A program made the translations under genes and the position numbers. 64,000 bases of DNA from Bacteroidales bacterium (lineage in GTDB: Bacteria; Bacteroidota; Bacteroidia; Bacteroidales; VadinHA17), in NCBI GenBank assembly GCA_025454815.1, contig JALONR010000006.1:1-64000 (forward strand). The letters are read 5' to 3'. Position 1 is the first letter of the stretch, and the number at the start of each line of letters is the position of its first letter. Shown piece after piece: positions 1 through 11,669 of the stretch. The notes below the pieces were generated by a model, which was given only the letters and a program-made list of their open reading frames with translations, was not told where the DNA came from and did no database searches.

Positions 1-1884
1 CTCGCCATCGGACTCGTGGTCGATGATGCAATCGTCATGGTTGAAAATATTTACACCAAGGTCGAAAAGGGAATTAAACCCATGGAGGCAGCCCTGCTTG
101 GATCACGTGAGATCTTTTTTGCAATCATAGCAACCACGGTAGCCCTTATCGCAGTCTTCTTCCCGATAGTGTTCCTCCAGGGGGTGACCGGAAGACTCTT
201 CCGTGAGTTCAGCCTGGTGATAGTCGGAGCCGTGATAATCTCATCCTTTATCGCTCTTACCCTTACTCCGATGGTTTCATCCAGGATTCTCAAGCATGAC
301 GCCATGGAGGGACGTTTTTACCGTTATACCGAACCTTTCTTCAGCGGGATGATCAACTTCTACCGGAAACTGATATCAGGTTTCCTGAAAAGGAGATACT
401 GGGCCCTGGTAATTGTGGTTGTCTCCGCCCTGCTGATAGGACTGTTCTGGACCCTCCTGCCGTCAGAAATGGCCCCGCTGGAAGACCGCGGCTATGTAAA
501 TATCAGTGCCAGGGCCACTGAGGGTACCTCCTACGAGTATATGACAGGTTACATGGAAACAATATACCCCGTGGTCCAGCAGGAGGTACCTGAGAGTGAC
601 AACATCATGATGATGGTTGGTATGGGCGGAACCAACAGCGCAAACATGAGGGTGCGTCTGACAGACCGTCGTGAGCGCAAACGGTCACAGCAGGAGATAG
701 CCGCAGAACTCTCCCCCGTCCTCAGGGACTACACGGGAGCACGTACGATTGTTTCCCAGCAGCAAACCTTCGGCTCACGCCGCGGGGGCCTGCCGGTGCA
801 GTATGTGATCCAGGCAAAGAACCTTGACGACCTTAAGAGAGTACTCCCCGACTTCATGGCAGAGGTGTCTGAAAGCCCATACTTCTCAGCCAGTGATGTG
901 AACCTGAAGTTCACCAAACCTGAACTGACCGTTCTCATCAACAGGGAAAAAGCCTCGATGATGGGAGTAAATGTCCAGAATATAGCCCAGACGCTTCAGC
1001 TTACCATGAGCGAACAGAGGATAGGCTACTATATACTCGACGGAAAGCAGTACCAGATCTTCAGCCAGTTTGACAAATCAAAGCGCAATGACCCGTATGA
1101 CCTTACAAGTACATATGTCAGGAATGACCGGGGACAACTGATCCAGCTTGACAACATCGTTGAGATCCGGGAGAGCAGCCTCCCGCCGCAGCTCTACAGG
1201 TATAACAGGTTTGTGTCTGCAACTGTTTCTGCAGGCCTTGCCGGAAGGTATACCCTCGGCGAAGGAATTGAGGAGATGGACAGGATCTCCGAAAAAGTGC
1301 TTGATGAGAACTTCAGCACAACACTGTCGGGTGATTCAAAAGACTTTGTTGAGAGTACCTCCAGCCTCCTGTTTGCTTTTGTTCTTGCCATAGTGCTTAT
1401 ATACCTGGTACTGTCAGCACAGTTTGAAAGTTTCCGTGACCCGGTGATTATACTTGTTACTGTGCCACTGGCACTTATAGGTGCTCTCTTTGTAATGGTA
1501 ATAACCGGCCAGACGCTCAATATCTTCAGCCAGATAGGCCTGATCATGCTGATCGGGATGGTGGCAAAGAACGGGATACTTATAGTGGAGTTTGCAAACC
1601 AGAGGCAGCAGGCCGGGCTGACAATAATGGATGCCGCACGTGAGGCTGCCGTCTCACGATTCCGCCCGGTACTCATGACCAGTCTTACAACCATTCTCGG
1701 TATCATGCCACTGGCCCTGGCTACCGGCGCAGGATCTGAGAGCCGCGTCTCAATGGGTGTAACAGTGGTAGGCGGAATGTTCTTCGCAACCTTCCTTACC
1801 CTGTTCGTCGTACCATCAGTATATACCTACCTGGCCGGAAGGAAAAAAGCAGAAAAAAACATCAATGATCAACCTCAGGCTTAA
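1..1884 (+). CDS. RND (HAE1/AcrB-type) efflux pump, 5'-truncated
   Basis: The gene runs in from before base 1, and 627 codons of the C-terminal part are visible. The frame opens in transmembrane helix 4 with the motif VVDDAIVMVEN, whose paired Asp residues belong to the proton relay of RND pumps. The second periplasmic domain follows, then the second membrane half with GMVAKNGILIVEF (relay Lys of TM10) and RFRPVLMTSLTTILG (TM11 Arg). The protein is an inner-membrane proton-driven exporter working with an adaptor and a TolC-type channel. The TolC-like gene starts inside its last codons (20-base overlap), so the two are co-transcribed; the adaptor gene is presumably upstream, outside the window. 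Substrate cannot be told from this part. Confidence 0.95.
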   Translation, partial: LAIGLVVDDAIVMVENIYTKVEKGIKPMEAALLGSREIFFAIIATTVALIAVFFPIVFLQGVTGRLFREFSLVIVGAVIISSFIALTLTPMVSSRILKHDAMEGRFYRYTEPFFSGMINFYRKLISGFLKRRYWALVIVVVSALLIGLFWTLLPSEMAPLEDRGYVNISARATEGTSYEYMTGYMETIYPVVQQEVPESDNIMMMVGMGGTNSANMRVRLTDRRERKRSQQEIAAELSPVLRDYTGARTIVSQQQTFGSRRGGLPVQYVIQAKNLDDLKRVLPDFMAEVSESPYFSASDVNLKFTKPELTVLINREKASMMGVNVQNIAQTLQLTMSEQRIGYYILDGKQYQIFSQFDKSKRNDPYDLTSTYVRNDRGQLIQLDNIVEIRESSLPPQLYRYNRFVSATVSAGLAGRYTLGEGIEEMDRISEKVLDENFSTTLSGDSKDFVESTSSLLFAFVLAIVLIYLVLSAQFESFRDPVIILVTVPLALIGALFVMVITGQTLNIFSQIGLIMLIGMVAKNGILIVEFANQRQQAGLTIMDAAREAAVSRFRPVLMTSLTTILGIMPLALATGAGSESRVSMGVTVVGGMFFATFLTLFVVPSVYTYLAGRKKAEKNINDQPQA

Positions 1885-3151
1885 AACAATATTGCTGCTG
1901 TCAGCTCTGTCGCTGGCAGCCGGGGCACAGAAGCTCATGACCCTCGATGAGGCCATACTGCAGGCCCTTGAGAGTAATTACTCCCTTAAGATTACCCGGA
2001 ACGATGAAACCATTGCAGGGAACAATGTAACCCTTGCACCGTTCCTTCCTTCCGTCACAGGAACCGGAAGGCAGTCTCAAACCAATAACAATACCGAATC
2101 CTCATCAGCCGGGGAGGACAGGTCCCTGACAAATGCCTATGCTGCCGGATTAAGTCTTAACTGGAGACTATTTGACGGATTCGGCATGTTCACCGACTAC
2201 AGCAGGCAGAAAGAGCTTTTAGCCATGAGCAGCCAGAGAGTAAAAATCAATGTTGAAAACCTGATCATGAGAGTCTGCTCGGAGTATTACAATATCATCG
2301 TACAACAGAACCGACTGCAGTCAGCCCTGACTTCACTGACACTCTCAAGGGCAAGATATGAAAACGCCGAGGAGAAATACCTGCTGGGGGTTATTTCAGG
2401 ACTTGACCTTCAGCAGGCAAGAATAGACCTGAATGCCGACAGCTCAGCCGTTCTGACACAGCAGGAAACCGTTATCAGTGCCTATATCCGGATGACCAAC
2501 CTGCTCAACGCAGGACATGAGGTAAATTTCAATATAAATGATACCATAATCCTGGCACCGGAAATTGATATCGATTCGCTACGTCAGCGCACGCTGACCT
2601 TTAATAACCAGCTGATCCTGGCACGACAGGGAGAGAAGCTCTCCCTGTATGATATCGAGTCGGTCAGGGCAGACCGGTATCCCACAATTAACTTCAGTAC
2701 CGGCTATAATTTCTCCCGTAATGAGTATCCATGGCAGGCAAACAGCTATAACCAGACCAGCGGGCTGAACTGGGGCTTCAACCTCTCCTGGAACATTTTC
2801 TCCGGGCTTGAAACCAACCGGCGCCTGGCAAATGCGAAAATTGAGGCGGAAAGCAGCAGGTTTGCATACCTTGACATAGAGAATGAGATACTTGGAGAAC
2901 TTGATCTTCTTTACAATATCTACAGGAATAACAGGATAGTAACCAATTTCGAAACACAGAGCGCAGAGGTGGCACGTGCTTCGCTTGAAATCGCCATGGA
3001 ACGTTACCGCCTGGGTTCACTTTCAGGACTGGAATTCAGGGAGTACCAGAATAACTACCTGAATGCCATAAACCGAAGACTGACTGCACTTTACCAGGCA
3101 AAAATATCTGAAATCGGACTCAGGCTGCTCGCCGGAGAGCTTACAGAGTAG
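1865..3151 (+). CDS. TolC-family outer-membrane efflux protein
   Basis: A 428-residue protein with an N-terminal signal peptide (hydrophobic run ending near AGAQ). The mature part has two tandem halves rich in coiled-coil helix, as in TolC/OprM proteins; the usual opening LMTLDEAILQALESN is present, as is a typical second half (RYRLGSLSGLEFREYQ). It should form the trimeric outer-membrane exit duct for the RND pump whose gene overlaps its start. Its 3' end overlaps the 3' end of the convergent dedA-like gene by 11 bases, so no terminator separates them. Confidence 0.93.
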   Translation: MINLRLKTILLLSALSLAAGAQKLMTLDEAILQALESNYSLKITRNDETIAGNNVTLAPFLPSVTGTGRQSQTNNNTESSSAGEDRSLTNAYAAGLSLNWRLFDGFGMFTDYSRQKELLAMSSQRVKINVENLIMRVCSEYYNIIVQQNRLQSALTSLTLSRARYENAEEKYLLGVISGLDLQQARIDLNADSSAVLTQQETVISAYIRMTNLLNAGHEVNFNINDTIILAPEIDIDSLRQRTLTFNNQLILARQGEKLSLYDIESVRADRYPTINFSTGYNFSRNEYPWQANSYNQTSGLNWGFNLSWNIFSGLETNRRLANAKIEAESSRFAYLDIENEILGELDLLYNIYRNNRIVTNFETQSAEVARASLEIAMERYRLGSLSGLEFREYQNNYLNAINRRLTALYQAKISEIGLRLLAGELTE

Positions 3152-3770
3152 GGCTTTTCTTCCTCCTCCTGTACATCTGGTATCCTTTCCATGAAAGCCA
3201 GATCACAAAAAGGGCTCCCAGGGCATACATTATCCAGTCTATATATGGCATTATGTATTCGCGCTTATCATATGCGTAGTAGCCTACCAACGCAAGAATA
3301 ACGTTCCAGATAGTTGCACCGAGGAAGGTATACAAAAGGAAATGTCCTATATTCATCCTGGCAAGCCCTGCAGGAAGGGAGATCAGTTGCCTGACTGCAG
3401 GCACCAGCCTGCCTATGAATGTCGATGCCTTTCCGTGCTTCACGAAGTACTTCTCGGATTTCTCAACACTTTCCCGGGTAATGAGCAGTAGGTGTGCCCA
3501 TTTTGTATCAGCCAGCCTGTAGAGTACCGGTCTCCCGATCCACATCGCCAGGTAGTAGTTTATTATAGCCCCTGTCATGGCTCCTGCTGAAGAGGCGAGA
3601 ATGACACCCCACAGGGTGAGCGAACCTTCACCTGCCTTCCATGCTGCAAATGGCACAACTATTTCTGACGGGAACGGAATGAATGAACTCTCAATGGACA
3701 TAAGAAGGAATATGGTAAAATAGTTAAGATTAGCCATATACCATTCAAAAACAGTCTGAAAAATCTCCAT
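3141..3770 (-). CDS. DedA-family membrane protein
   Basis: 209 residues with several hydrophobic segments. It shows DedA/SNARE-associated (PF09335) features: ESSFIPFPSEIVVPFAAW near residues 28-45, and GRLVPAVRQLISLPAGLARM in the middle, which carries the conserved Arg residues. DedA proteins sit in the inner membrane and are implicated in lipid-carrier recycling and membrane homeostasis. The gene is downstream of gyrB on the same strand, separated by a short heptamer repeat array. The C-terminus is basic (YRRRKKS). The exact substrate is not inferable. Confidence 0.9.
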   Translation of the reverse strand: MEIFQTVFEWYMANLNYFTIFLLMSIESSFIPFPSEIVVPFAAWKAGEGSLTLWGVILASSAGAMTGAIINYYLAMWIGRPVLYRLADTKWAHLLLITRESVEKSEKYFVKHGKASTFIGRLVPAVRQLISLPAGLARMNIGHFLLYTFLGATIWNVILALVGYYAYDKREYIMPYIDWIMYALGALFVIWLSWKGYQMYRRRKKSPTL

Positions 3771-3775
3771 ATTAT

Positions 3776-3803
3776 TGCCTAATGCCTATTGCCTAATGCC
3801 TGA
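3776..3803. repeat. Heptamer tandem array, TGCCTAA type (4 units)
   Basis: Four consecutive 7-base units, TGCCTAA, TGCCTAT, TGCCTAA and TGCCTGA, fill the gap between the gyrB stop codon (3816-3818) and the dedA start. Read in the sense of gyrB the unit is TTAGGCA. It is one of four heptamer arrays in this window, all beside stop codons. Confidence 0.8.
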
Positions 3804-3815
3804 TCCAACTGCCTG

Positions 3816-5822
<2,007 letters not shown>

Positions 5823-5866
5823 TTAATACTTTAACGCTTTGATAATATGTTATTTAAAAAATCACA

Positions 5867-5874
5867 CAAAGGTA
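5867..5874 (-). promoter_or_regulatory. Candidate -7 element upstream of gyrB
   Basis: On the minus strand the sequence TACCTTTG matches the Bacteroidota -7 consensus TAnnTTTG. No clear TTTG lies at the right distance upstream. Initiation here would give a gyrB leader of roughly 60 bases. Confidence 0.45.
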
Positions 5875-5954
5875 GCAAAATATGCCGGTTTTGCGTTGTG
5901 AAATGATAACTATTCATGAAAAAATATGAACAGTTTACCGGTAATTGCCACACT

Positions 5955-7646
5955 TTACAGGCTGTATGAAATTCCACCGAGAAGCATAAAGTTTCTGGAA
6001 GGATAATAGTTCCATTCAAAATACCTGTTGTACGAAATATTGTTGCATCTGATCCAGAATGAAATGTCAGGTGTATACCTGTATTCGATACCCATATTGA
6101 GGTTGGGATGGAAGGGCAGCCGTATGGTCTCCCCGGGAGCCTTGATCCTGGCGTACCTGTCTCCGGTAAATGTAAGGTCAGCAGATGCGATAATCTTGTT
6201 CCTGAGGTTATAGTCTGCCCTGGCAGATCCGTCCCATTCCGGTTTGTGCCACGCATATTCCTGCCCCGACAGGTTATACCCGTAATAGTTACCCTCAAGT
6301 GAAAGGGTCAGCTGACGGTTGAGCGGGAGTTTCATCTCGCCATGGATCCTGAGGAGGCTGCCGTCAGAGTAAACAGGCACGAAGTAATTGCCCACCCCAA
6401 GAGTATCATTCATAAAGAGAAGCATATCCTTGAAGAGGGTGTAACTGGCATCTATAGCATATGACGAGGTGACATTCATGGTGCCTGAAAATCCTGCCTT
6501 GATCCTGAGTTCATTGTCTGTGCTCTTCAGGTTGTACAACGTGTCACCGGGCAGCATCCATGGATTTAAATAGGCAGTGTTCCGTGCCTGGTTATTGTCA
6601 AGCGAACCGTCGATGGATCCGGTAAACCTCAGGAACTTAGGTATTATCCTGAAGGTGAACATGGCATCAGGGTAGAAAAACATGTAAAGCTTTGAGTTAC
6701 CCCCAACAAGCGGGTCATGGTTTTCCTTAAGATCAGCCGCCAGTTTCAGGCCGAAACGGAACCTCCAGTCGTCATTTCCCTTTGTGAGGTAAGGTGCCAG
6801 CATCAGCAGGTTCCTCGCCTTGTAGTCAATCCCCTTTGAAAATAGATAAAGATCGTACCCCGCATCCAGTCCGGCATAAAGCCCGTAAAGATTCGTCCCT
6901 GCCTTGAGTGTAAGCCCCGGGTTATGCTGAATACCGTCACCCTGCCTCGTAAAAAGGTTATACTTCAGTGCAACGTCCCAGTTGAGGTCACTTGAATCGG
7001 GCTCCATGGTAAAATACCTTGCCTTTGCCGTCACGTCATAATAGAGTGATCTTATATCTTCCTTTTCAGGATCGTACCCGGTAACATCAGGATTGTAGCC
7101 GTATGCGTGACGGGTCATATGCCTGAAATCGATATCAGCATCAAAACGGCTTCTCCGGAAATATTTCTTGCCATACAGCATTGCCTGGTTGTCAAGAAAA
7201 CCGGCATGAACCCTTCTGTCATTCTGCAGCTCGATCTTGCCGGCAGAACCATAGGTTCGGGTAAACAGACCTATTGTCCCCTTGTTTGAACGCCCGTTTG
7301 AAACACTTACCTCAAGGAAAGGCGACAGGTAGGTACCAAGGCCGAGGCTTACATATCCTTTCTTAAGCTCCGGCAGCGGGTCAGGTGAGAGAACCGCCGA
7401 CTTGATCGGGCTTACCTCAAATTCCGGAACAAAGGAACCCGGAGTAAAGTCATAGTCAAACCTGATGCTGACAGTAGTAGTGTCGTCAGCTGAGGGGAGA
7501 AGAGCCCGCTTTGTGGCCTCCTGAAGTGTCGGTTTGTAGGGATTGTAAAGGGTGACGCTCCTCCTGATGGTCTCATCTCCAGTCTGTCCGGCGCCTATCA
7601 GCGGCAGAAGCAGGAATGCAGTGGTGATATATATTCTTCCTTTCAT
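5955..7646 (-). CDS. Outer-membrane beta-barrel protein, TonB-receptor-like
   Basis: 563 residues with a signal peptide (hydrophobic residues 7-18, then GAGQ). The rest is alternating amphipathic strands rich in Tyr, Asp and Arg, ending with a hydrophobic/aromatic strand (LLGGISYSL), as expected for an outer-membrane beta-barrel. No plug domain is evident, so it is not a complete TonB-dependent receptor; annotation pipelines may still name such proteins TonB-dependent receptor-like. It begins 34 bases after the stop of the long TPR gene, so the two probably form one operon. I infer that the TPR protein helps assemble or energise the barrel; substrate is unknown. Confidence 0.72.
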   Translation of the reverse strand: MKGRIYITTAFLLLPLIGAGQTGDETIRRSVTLYNPYKPTLQEATKRALLPSADDTTTVSIRFDYDFTPGSFVPEFEVSPIKSAVLSPDPLPELKKGYVSLGLGTYLSPFLEVSVSNGRSNKGTIGLFTRTYGSAGKIELQNDRRVHAGFLDNQAMLYGKKYFRRSRFDADIDFRHMTRHAYGYNPDVTGYDPEKEDIRSLYYDVTAKARYFTMEPDSSDLNWDVALKYNLFTRQGDGIQHNPGLTLKAGTNLYGLYAGLDAGYDLYLFSKGIDYKARNLLMLAPYLTKGNDDWRFRFGLKLAADLKENHDPLVGGNSKLYMFFYPDAMFTFRIIPKFLRFTGSIDGSLDNNQARNTAYLNPWMLPGDTLYNLKSTDNELRIKAGFSGTMNVTSSYAIDASYTLFKDMLLFMNDTLGVGNYFVPVYSDGSLLRIHGEMKLPLNRQLTLSLEGNYYGYNLSGQEYAWHKPEWDGSARADYNLRNKIIASADLTFTGDRYARIKAPGETIRLPFHPNLNMGIEYRYTPDISFWIRCNNISYNRYFEWNYYPSRNFMLLGGISYSL

Positions 7647-7680
7647 TGTCTTATTCTTCTGAATTTCTCTGCTTTGTAAA

Positions 7681-10600
7681 TCAGTTGGTTGCGGCAGATC
7701 CCTGTGACTGTCCTGTAGTCAGGGCTGCCAGTTTAGCCCTGGCCTCGTCAATAATACCGTCATTGGTGACAGTATAGTAATCTATCAGACTCTGGAGGGT
7801 AGCCCTGGCCTGGAACGTATCTCCCTTTTTAACAGCTATGTCAGAAAGGAGAAGGAAAGTTTTTCCCGTCCAGTATGCATGAGGTGAACTCATGTCTACA
7901 AACTGATTGGCCTCTTTCTCCGCACCGTCGGTGTCTCCTGACATCCACAACAGCTCTGCCACACGGTATTTTGACTCAGCTCCGTAAGCCGTGGCAACCT
8001 CCTGTGCCACGCGGCGGTAATCATCCAGCGCATCGGCATTGTTGCCAAGTCTCTGGTTTGCCCTGGCCGTCAGAAAAGTGGCCTCACGGGCCAGCTCCTC
8101 GGTCAGTTTTTCTGAACCCAGCACCAGATCAGCCGAAGCAATGACCCTGTCATCATCACCGAGGGCTGAGGCTGAACGCATCATCCCCAGGTATGCATAC
8201 ATGCGGTTCTCAGGACTGGAAGCTTCCCTGCCCAGCCGCTCATAAAGCGACAGGGAGCCCCTGTAATCTGCCTTTCCGTAATTGATTGAAGCAGCCCCGA
8301 GCAACGACTGCTCCATGAACTGGTTGTTGCCTACACTGATAACCCTCAGATACATATCGAGAGCCTCGTCAGTCTTGCCTGAACTGTTGAGACAGTCGGC
8401 AAGATAAAACCTCGCATTTGTGGCAAAACTGCCTGAGGGGAACTCATTCAGGTAGTTCCTGAATATCTCTGACGATCTCTCGCAGTTACCCTTTACATAC
8501 TGGTTCTCACCTGATATATAGAGCATTGAATCACGCGTTGATGCCTCAATGTTCCCGAGTCCTTCTACATTCTTCATATAAGCAAAGAACGACTCCACAT
8601 CGTCCATGTCAGTGTAGGCATTCCTCAGACCGTTGACTGCATTGCGCGCTTCCGGTGTATTCCTGTAGTTCTCAATGACCTTCTTGAACTGGGCTATGGC
8701 CTTATCATTCTCACCGGCATTGTAGTATATGAGCCCGAGCTGGACTATCGCCGGCGGTACAAACTGACTACCGGTATACCATGCAATGATATTCGTGAAA
8801 TCCGCCTCTCCCCGCTGGGGCTGGTCGGTGGCAACATAAGCCCTTCCTCTTTCAAAGAGGGCATTAGGCACATAGGCCGACCTGGGGAGAGAGTTGATCA
8901 GACCGGTAAGGGTTGTGATCTTGGCCTGGTTATTATTGCTCAGTCCCTGGGCAAACCCCTTCTGGAACATGGCATAGTCAGCATCAAGCTTTCCGTATTC
9001 AATAACCTTGTCATAGTATGTAATTGCCGAGGCATAGTCAGCCCTGATATAGTGGCAGTCGGCAATCCGGTTCCGGGCATCAACAAGCATATCGCGCCTT
9101 TCAACCGGGTCTGCCTTGTTGCTGAATGCCATGAAATGCGGCAGGGCCCTGGCGTACTCCCCTTCATTGTACCATACATAACCCAGGTTGTAGTCGATCA
9201 GGTCATACTCGGGCATTGAAGAAGCCGCAGGCAGTTTCCTGAAACTCTCCCAGTCGTTCGCTGCAGCATCACTGTTTCCGAGACGATAGTGTGACTCACC
9301 CCTCCAGTAGAGGGCCTGGGCACGAAGGTCCGGGTTCATATCTCCCTGAAGAAGCGACCTGTCAAACATCGCAACCGCATCTGCATACTGCCTGTTACGG
9401 AACTGCTCAATACCCCTGTAATAGGCCACCTTCTGGTATGCAGCCCTGAGCCTGTCATCCCGTGTACTTATCTTTTCAAGCGAGTTGAGTGCAGCCTGGT
9501 AGTTCTTCATCCTCATGTAGGCAGAGATGAGGTAGTCATATGCCTCTGAAACATTCTCAGAGTTGGGATAGGTGCGGATATAGTTGTGGAGAGCATCGAT
9601 CCCCTCACCAAAGGGTGCGTAGGAGTTTTCATATGCCAGCTTGGCAAAGTTGAAGAGAGCTTCCTCCTGCACCTCCGGGTCATGATTCATCCCTGAGGCG
9701 GCTGAGAACGCCATCTGGGCTTTTTTCTTGTCATTTGCCTTAAGGTAGCATGATCCCAGCATGAAATATGCATTCTGTGTCAGGATATCACTTCGTCCCA
9801 CCACTTCATTGAATAGCCTGGTGGCTTTATCTATTGCTCCGGTCTGGTAATAACTGAATGCCAGCTCATACTTGTCGTTCCTGTCACTCAGCTTCGTCTC
9901 CCTGATGAATTTCTCAAGATAGGGGATGGCTTCACTGTAGTTTCCTTTCTGGAAATGAGCATCGCCAATGAAGCGATAGAGCTCCGCCTCCCTTGTCTTT
10001 CCGGCCTGGTCAATAAGCGCCGGGGCCATCTCCAGTATACCGTCATAGTTCTTGTCGATGTAGTAGATCTGTGTAATGTAAAAAGGGACGATGCTTCCGA
10101 ATGTCGCATCACCCTTCAGACGCTCGAAACCCTCCAGGGCAGTGCGGTAAAAGCCGTTTTCATACGCAATTGCCGAATGGTAATAAATTGCCGGGGCTGT
10201 GTAATCAGTATCCACATCGGTAAGCTCGGCAAAGAGCATCTGGGCTCTTTTTGTATCACCCCTCCGGTAATGAGAGTACCCCAGCTTGAACAGATATTCC
10301 GGGAGCTCCTTGTCAGACAACATGCTGCGGTCAGTCTGCTCGAACCAATCGATGGCGCAGCTGTAGTTGCGCTGCTGATAACAGTAGCGGGCTGACTCAA
10401 ACCTTGCCTGGTTGAGCATCGGACTCTCGCCGTTGGTGCTGATAAACATCTGCATCCGGTACTCGGCATCGGGAGCCATGATCCTCATCGAGGCCAGGGC
10501 GGCGTGATACTCCGCGTCACCCCTCTGAAGCCTGCTGCCGGTCTTCTCTGTCTCCAGCCACCTGTCAAACAGACCGATCGCTGTGGCATACTTGCCCTTT

Positions 10601-10728
10601 GAAAACATTTCGTAACCGTTATTCAGCAAAGAGCTCATCTCTTCCCCCGAGAATGAAACCTGTCCCCTTACTGCAGCTCCTGCGGCAATGAGTGAGACCA
10701 TAATTACCATCAGTATCTTCCTGTTCAT
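7681..10728 (-). CDS. Large periplasmic TPR-repeat protein
   Basis: 1015 residues with a signal peptide (MVIMVSLIAAGAAVRGQ). Nearly the whole mature chain is helical TPR/Sel1-like repeats: recurring units such as YRRGDTKRAQMLFAEL, YSEAIPYLEKFI, KKAQMAFSAAS and YADAVAMFDRSL at about 34-38 residue spacing. Such long TPR proteins in Bacteroidota are periplasmic or outer-membrane-associated scaffolds, often linked to TonB-type uptake or envelope assembly. It is the promoter-proximal gene of a likely two-gene operon with the beta-barrel protein 34 bases downstream. No catalytic domain is visible. Confidence 0.85.
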   Translation of the reverse strand: MNRKILMVIMVSLIAAGAAVRGQVSFSGEEMSSLLNNGYEMFSKGKYATAIGLFDRWLETEKTGSRLQRGDAEYHAALASMRIMAPDAEYRMQMFISTNGESPMLNQARFESARYCYQQRNYSCAIDWFEQTDRSMLSDKELPEYLFKLGYSHYRRGDTKRAQMLFAELTDVDTDYTAPAIYYHSAIAYENGFYRTALEGFERLKGDATFGSIVPFYITQIYYIDKNYDGILEMAPALIDQAGKTREAELYRFIGDAHFQKGNYSEAIPYLEKFIRETKLSDRNDKYELAFSYYQTGAIDKATRLFNEVVGRSDILTQNAYFMLGSCYLKANDKKKAQMAFSAASGMNHDPEVQEEALFNFAKLAYENSYAPFGEGIDALHNYIRTYPNSENVSEAYDYLISAYMRMKNYQAALNSLEKISTRDDRLRAAYQKVAYYRGIEQFRNRQYADAVAMFDRSLLQGDMNPDLRAQALYWRGESHYRLGNSDAAANDWESFRKLPAASSMPEYDLIDYNLGYVWYNEGEYARALPHFMAFSNKADPVERRDMLVDARNRIADCHYIRADYASAITYYDKVIEYGKLDADYAMFQKGFAQGLSNNNQAKITTLTGLINSLPRSAYVPNALFERGRAYVATDQPQRGEADFTNIIAWYTGSQFVPPAIVQLGLIYYNAGENDKAIAQFKKVIENYRNTPEARNAVNGLRNAYTDMDDVESFFAYMKNVEGLGNIEASTRDSMLYISGENQYVKGNCERSSEIFRNYLNEFPSGSFATNARFYLADCLNSSGKTDEALDMYLRVISVGNNQFMEQSLLGAASINYGKADYRGSLSLYERLGREASSPENRMYAYLGMMRSASALGDDDRVIASADLVLGSEKLTEELAREATFLTARANQRLGNNADALDDYRRVAQEVATAYGAESKYRVAELLWMSGDTDGAEKEANQFVDMSSPHAYWTGKTFLLLSDIAVKKGDTFQARATLQSLIDYYTVTNDGIIDEARAKLAALTTGQSQGSAATN

Positions 10729-10952
10729 AACTTTGTCCTTTCCCTATCCTCTCCCAAATAAGATCTGCCTGCAAGCACTCGCTGCAGGTAATTATTTTAT
10801 TAACAACACTTTGCCCAGATTTTCCGGCGCAGTTTCATTAGCCGTAAAAATACAATTATAATGCCTCCCGAAATTCTGCTCAAACCTCATTTTATCAACA
10901 GCAATGCCGCTGATTGTTAATTCTTTTTTATTTTGCACAAAAACCGTTCCGA

Positions 10953-11669
10953 ATGGAAGAGACCACTCCGCTGGATACAATCATTGAACTAAAGAGCTGT
11001 ACCATCATGCAGCAGGATCACCTTGTGCTCAGCGACGTGAACCTGAAGGTGGAGAAGGGTGAATTCGTTTACCTTGTTGGCAGGGTTGGCAGCGGCAAGA
11101 CATCGCTTATACGTACCCTTAATGCACAGCTCCCGCTGACTGATGGTGAAGGTTGGGTGGCTGGGTTCAACCTGCGTACAATCAGGAAGAGGGAGGTACC
11201 CCTGCTCAGGAGAAAACTGGGGATTGTATTTCAGGATTTCCAGCTCCTTACTGACAGGTCAGTGCATGACAACCTGGAGTTTGCACTGAGGGCAACGGGA
11301 TGGAACAGCAAGGTTGCCACCGAAGACCGGATCAGGGAGGTTCTTGAGAAAGTCGGACTCCAGAATAAGGGATTTAAAATGCCTCACCAGCTATCAGGAG
11401 GAGAACAGCAGAGGGTTGTAATTGCAAGGGCACTGCTGAATGACCCGGAAATAATCCTGGCTGACGAACCAACAGGAAATCTTGACCCCGAGACTTCGGA
11501 AGAGATCCACATCCTGCTGAAGAGTATAAGCAATACAGGGAGGGCTGTGATTATGTCAACCCATAAGCATACCCTAGTAAAGAAATTTCCCGCAAGGACT
11601 CTCAAGTGCGAAAACGGGATGCTTACCCAGGCTGAAGCTGATGATCAGGTGATTGAACTGCTGTTCTGA
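10953..11669 (+). CDS. ftsE: FtsE-like ABC ATPase (cell division)
   Basis: 238 residues from the ATG at 10953; an upstream in-frame extension to 10914 would add 13 unlikely residues. Walker A GRVGSGKTS lies at residues 43-51, the signature LSGGEQQR at 147-154 and Walker [13 protein letters not shown] at 167-178. The Q-loop region VFQDFQLLTDRSVHDNLEF is typical of FtsE. FtsE works with the membrane protein FtsX to control peptidoglycan hydrolases at the septum. No ftsX lies next to it, so the partner is elsewhere, as is common in this phylum. Its stop codon directly abuts the stop of the convergent gene. LolD-like function is the main alternative. Confidence 0.82.
   Translation: MEETTPLDTIIELKSCTIMQQDHLVLSDVNLKVEKGEFVYLVGRVGSGKTSLIRTLNAQLPLTDGEGWVAGFNLRTIRKREVPLLRRKLGIVFQDFQLLTDRSVHDNLEFALRATGWNSKVATEDRIREVLEKVGLQNKGFKMPHQLSGGEQQRVVIARALLNDPEIILADEPTGNLDPETSEEIHILLKSISNTGRAVIMSTHKHTLVKKFPARTLKCENGMLTQAEADDQVIELLF

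Noticed and set aside
1194-1706. 170-codon minus-strand frame inside the RND pump gene
   Set aside because: It is antisense to a clear, conserved coding region and has no family features.
5831-6298. Frame of 155 codons on the minus strand overlapping the beta-barrel gene
   Set aside because: It is in another frame of the barrel gene's C-terminal coding region, has odd composition rich in Thr, Gly and Arg, and no independent start signals.
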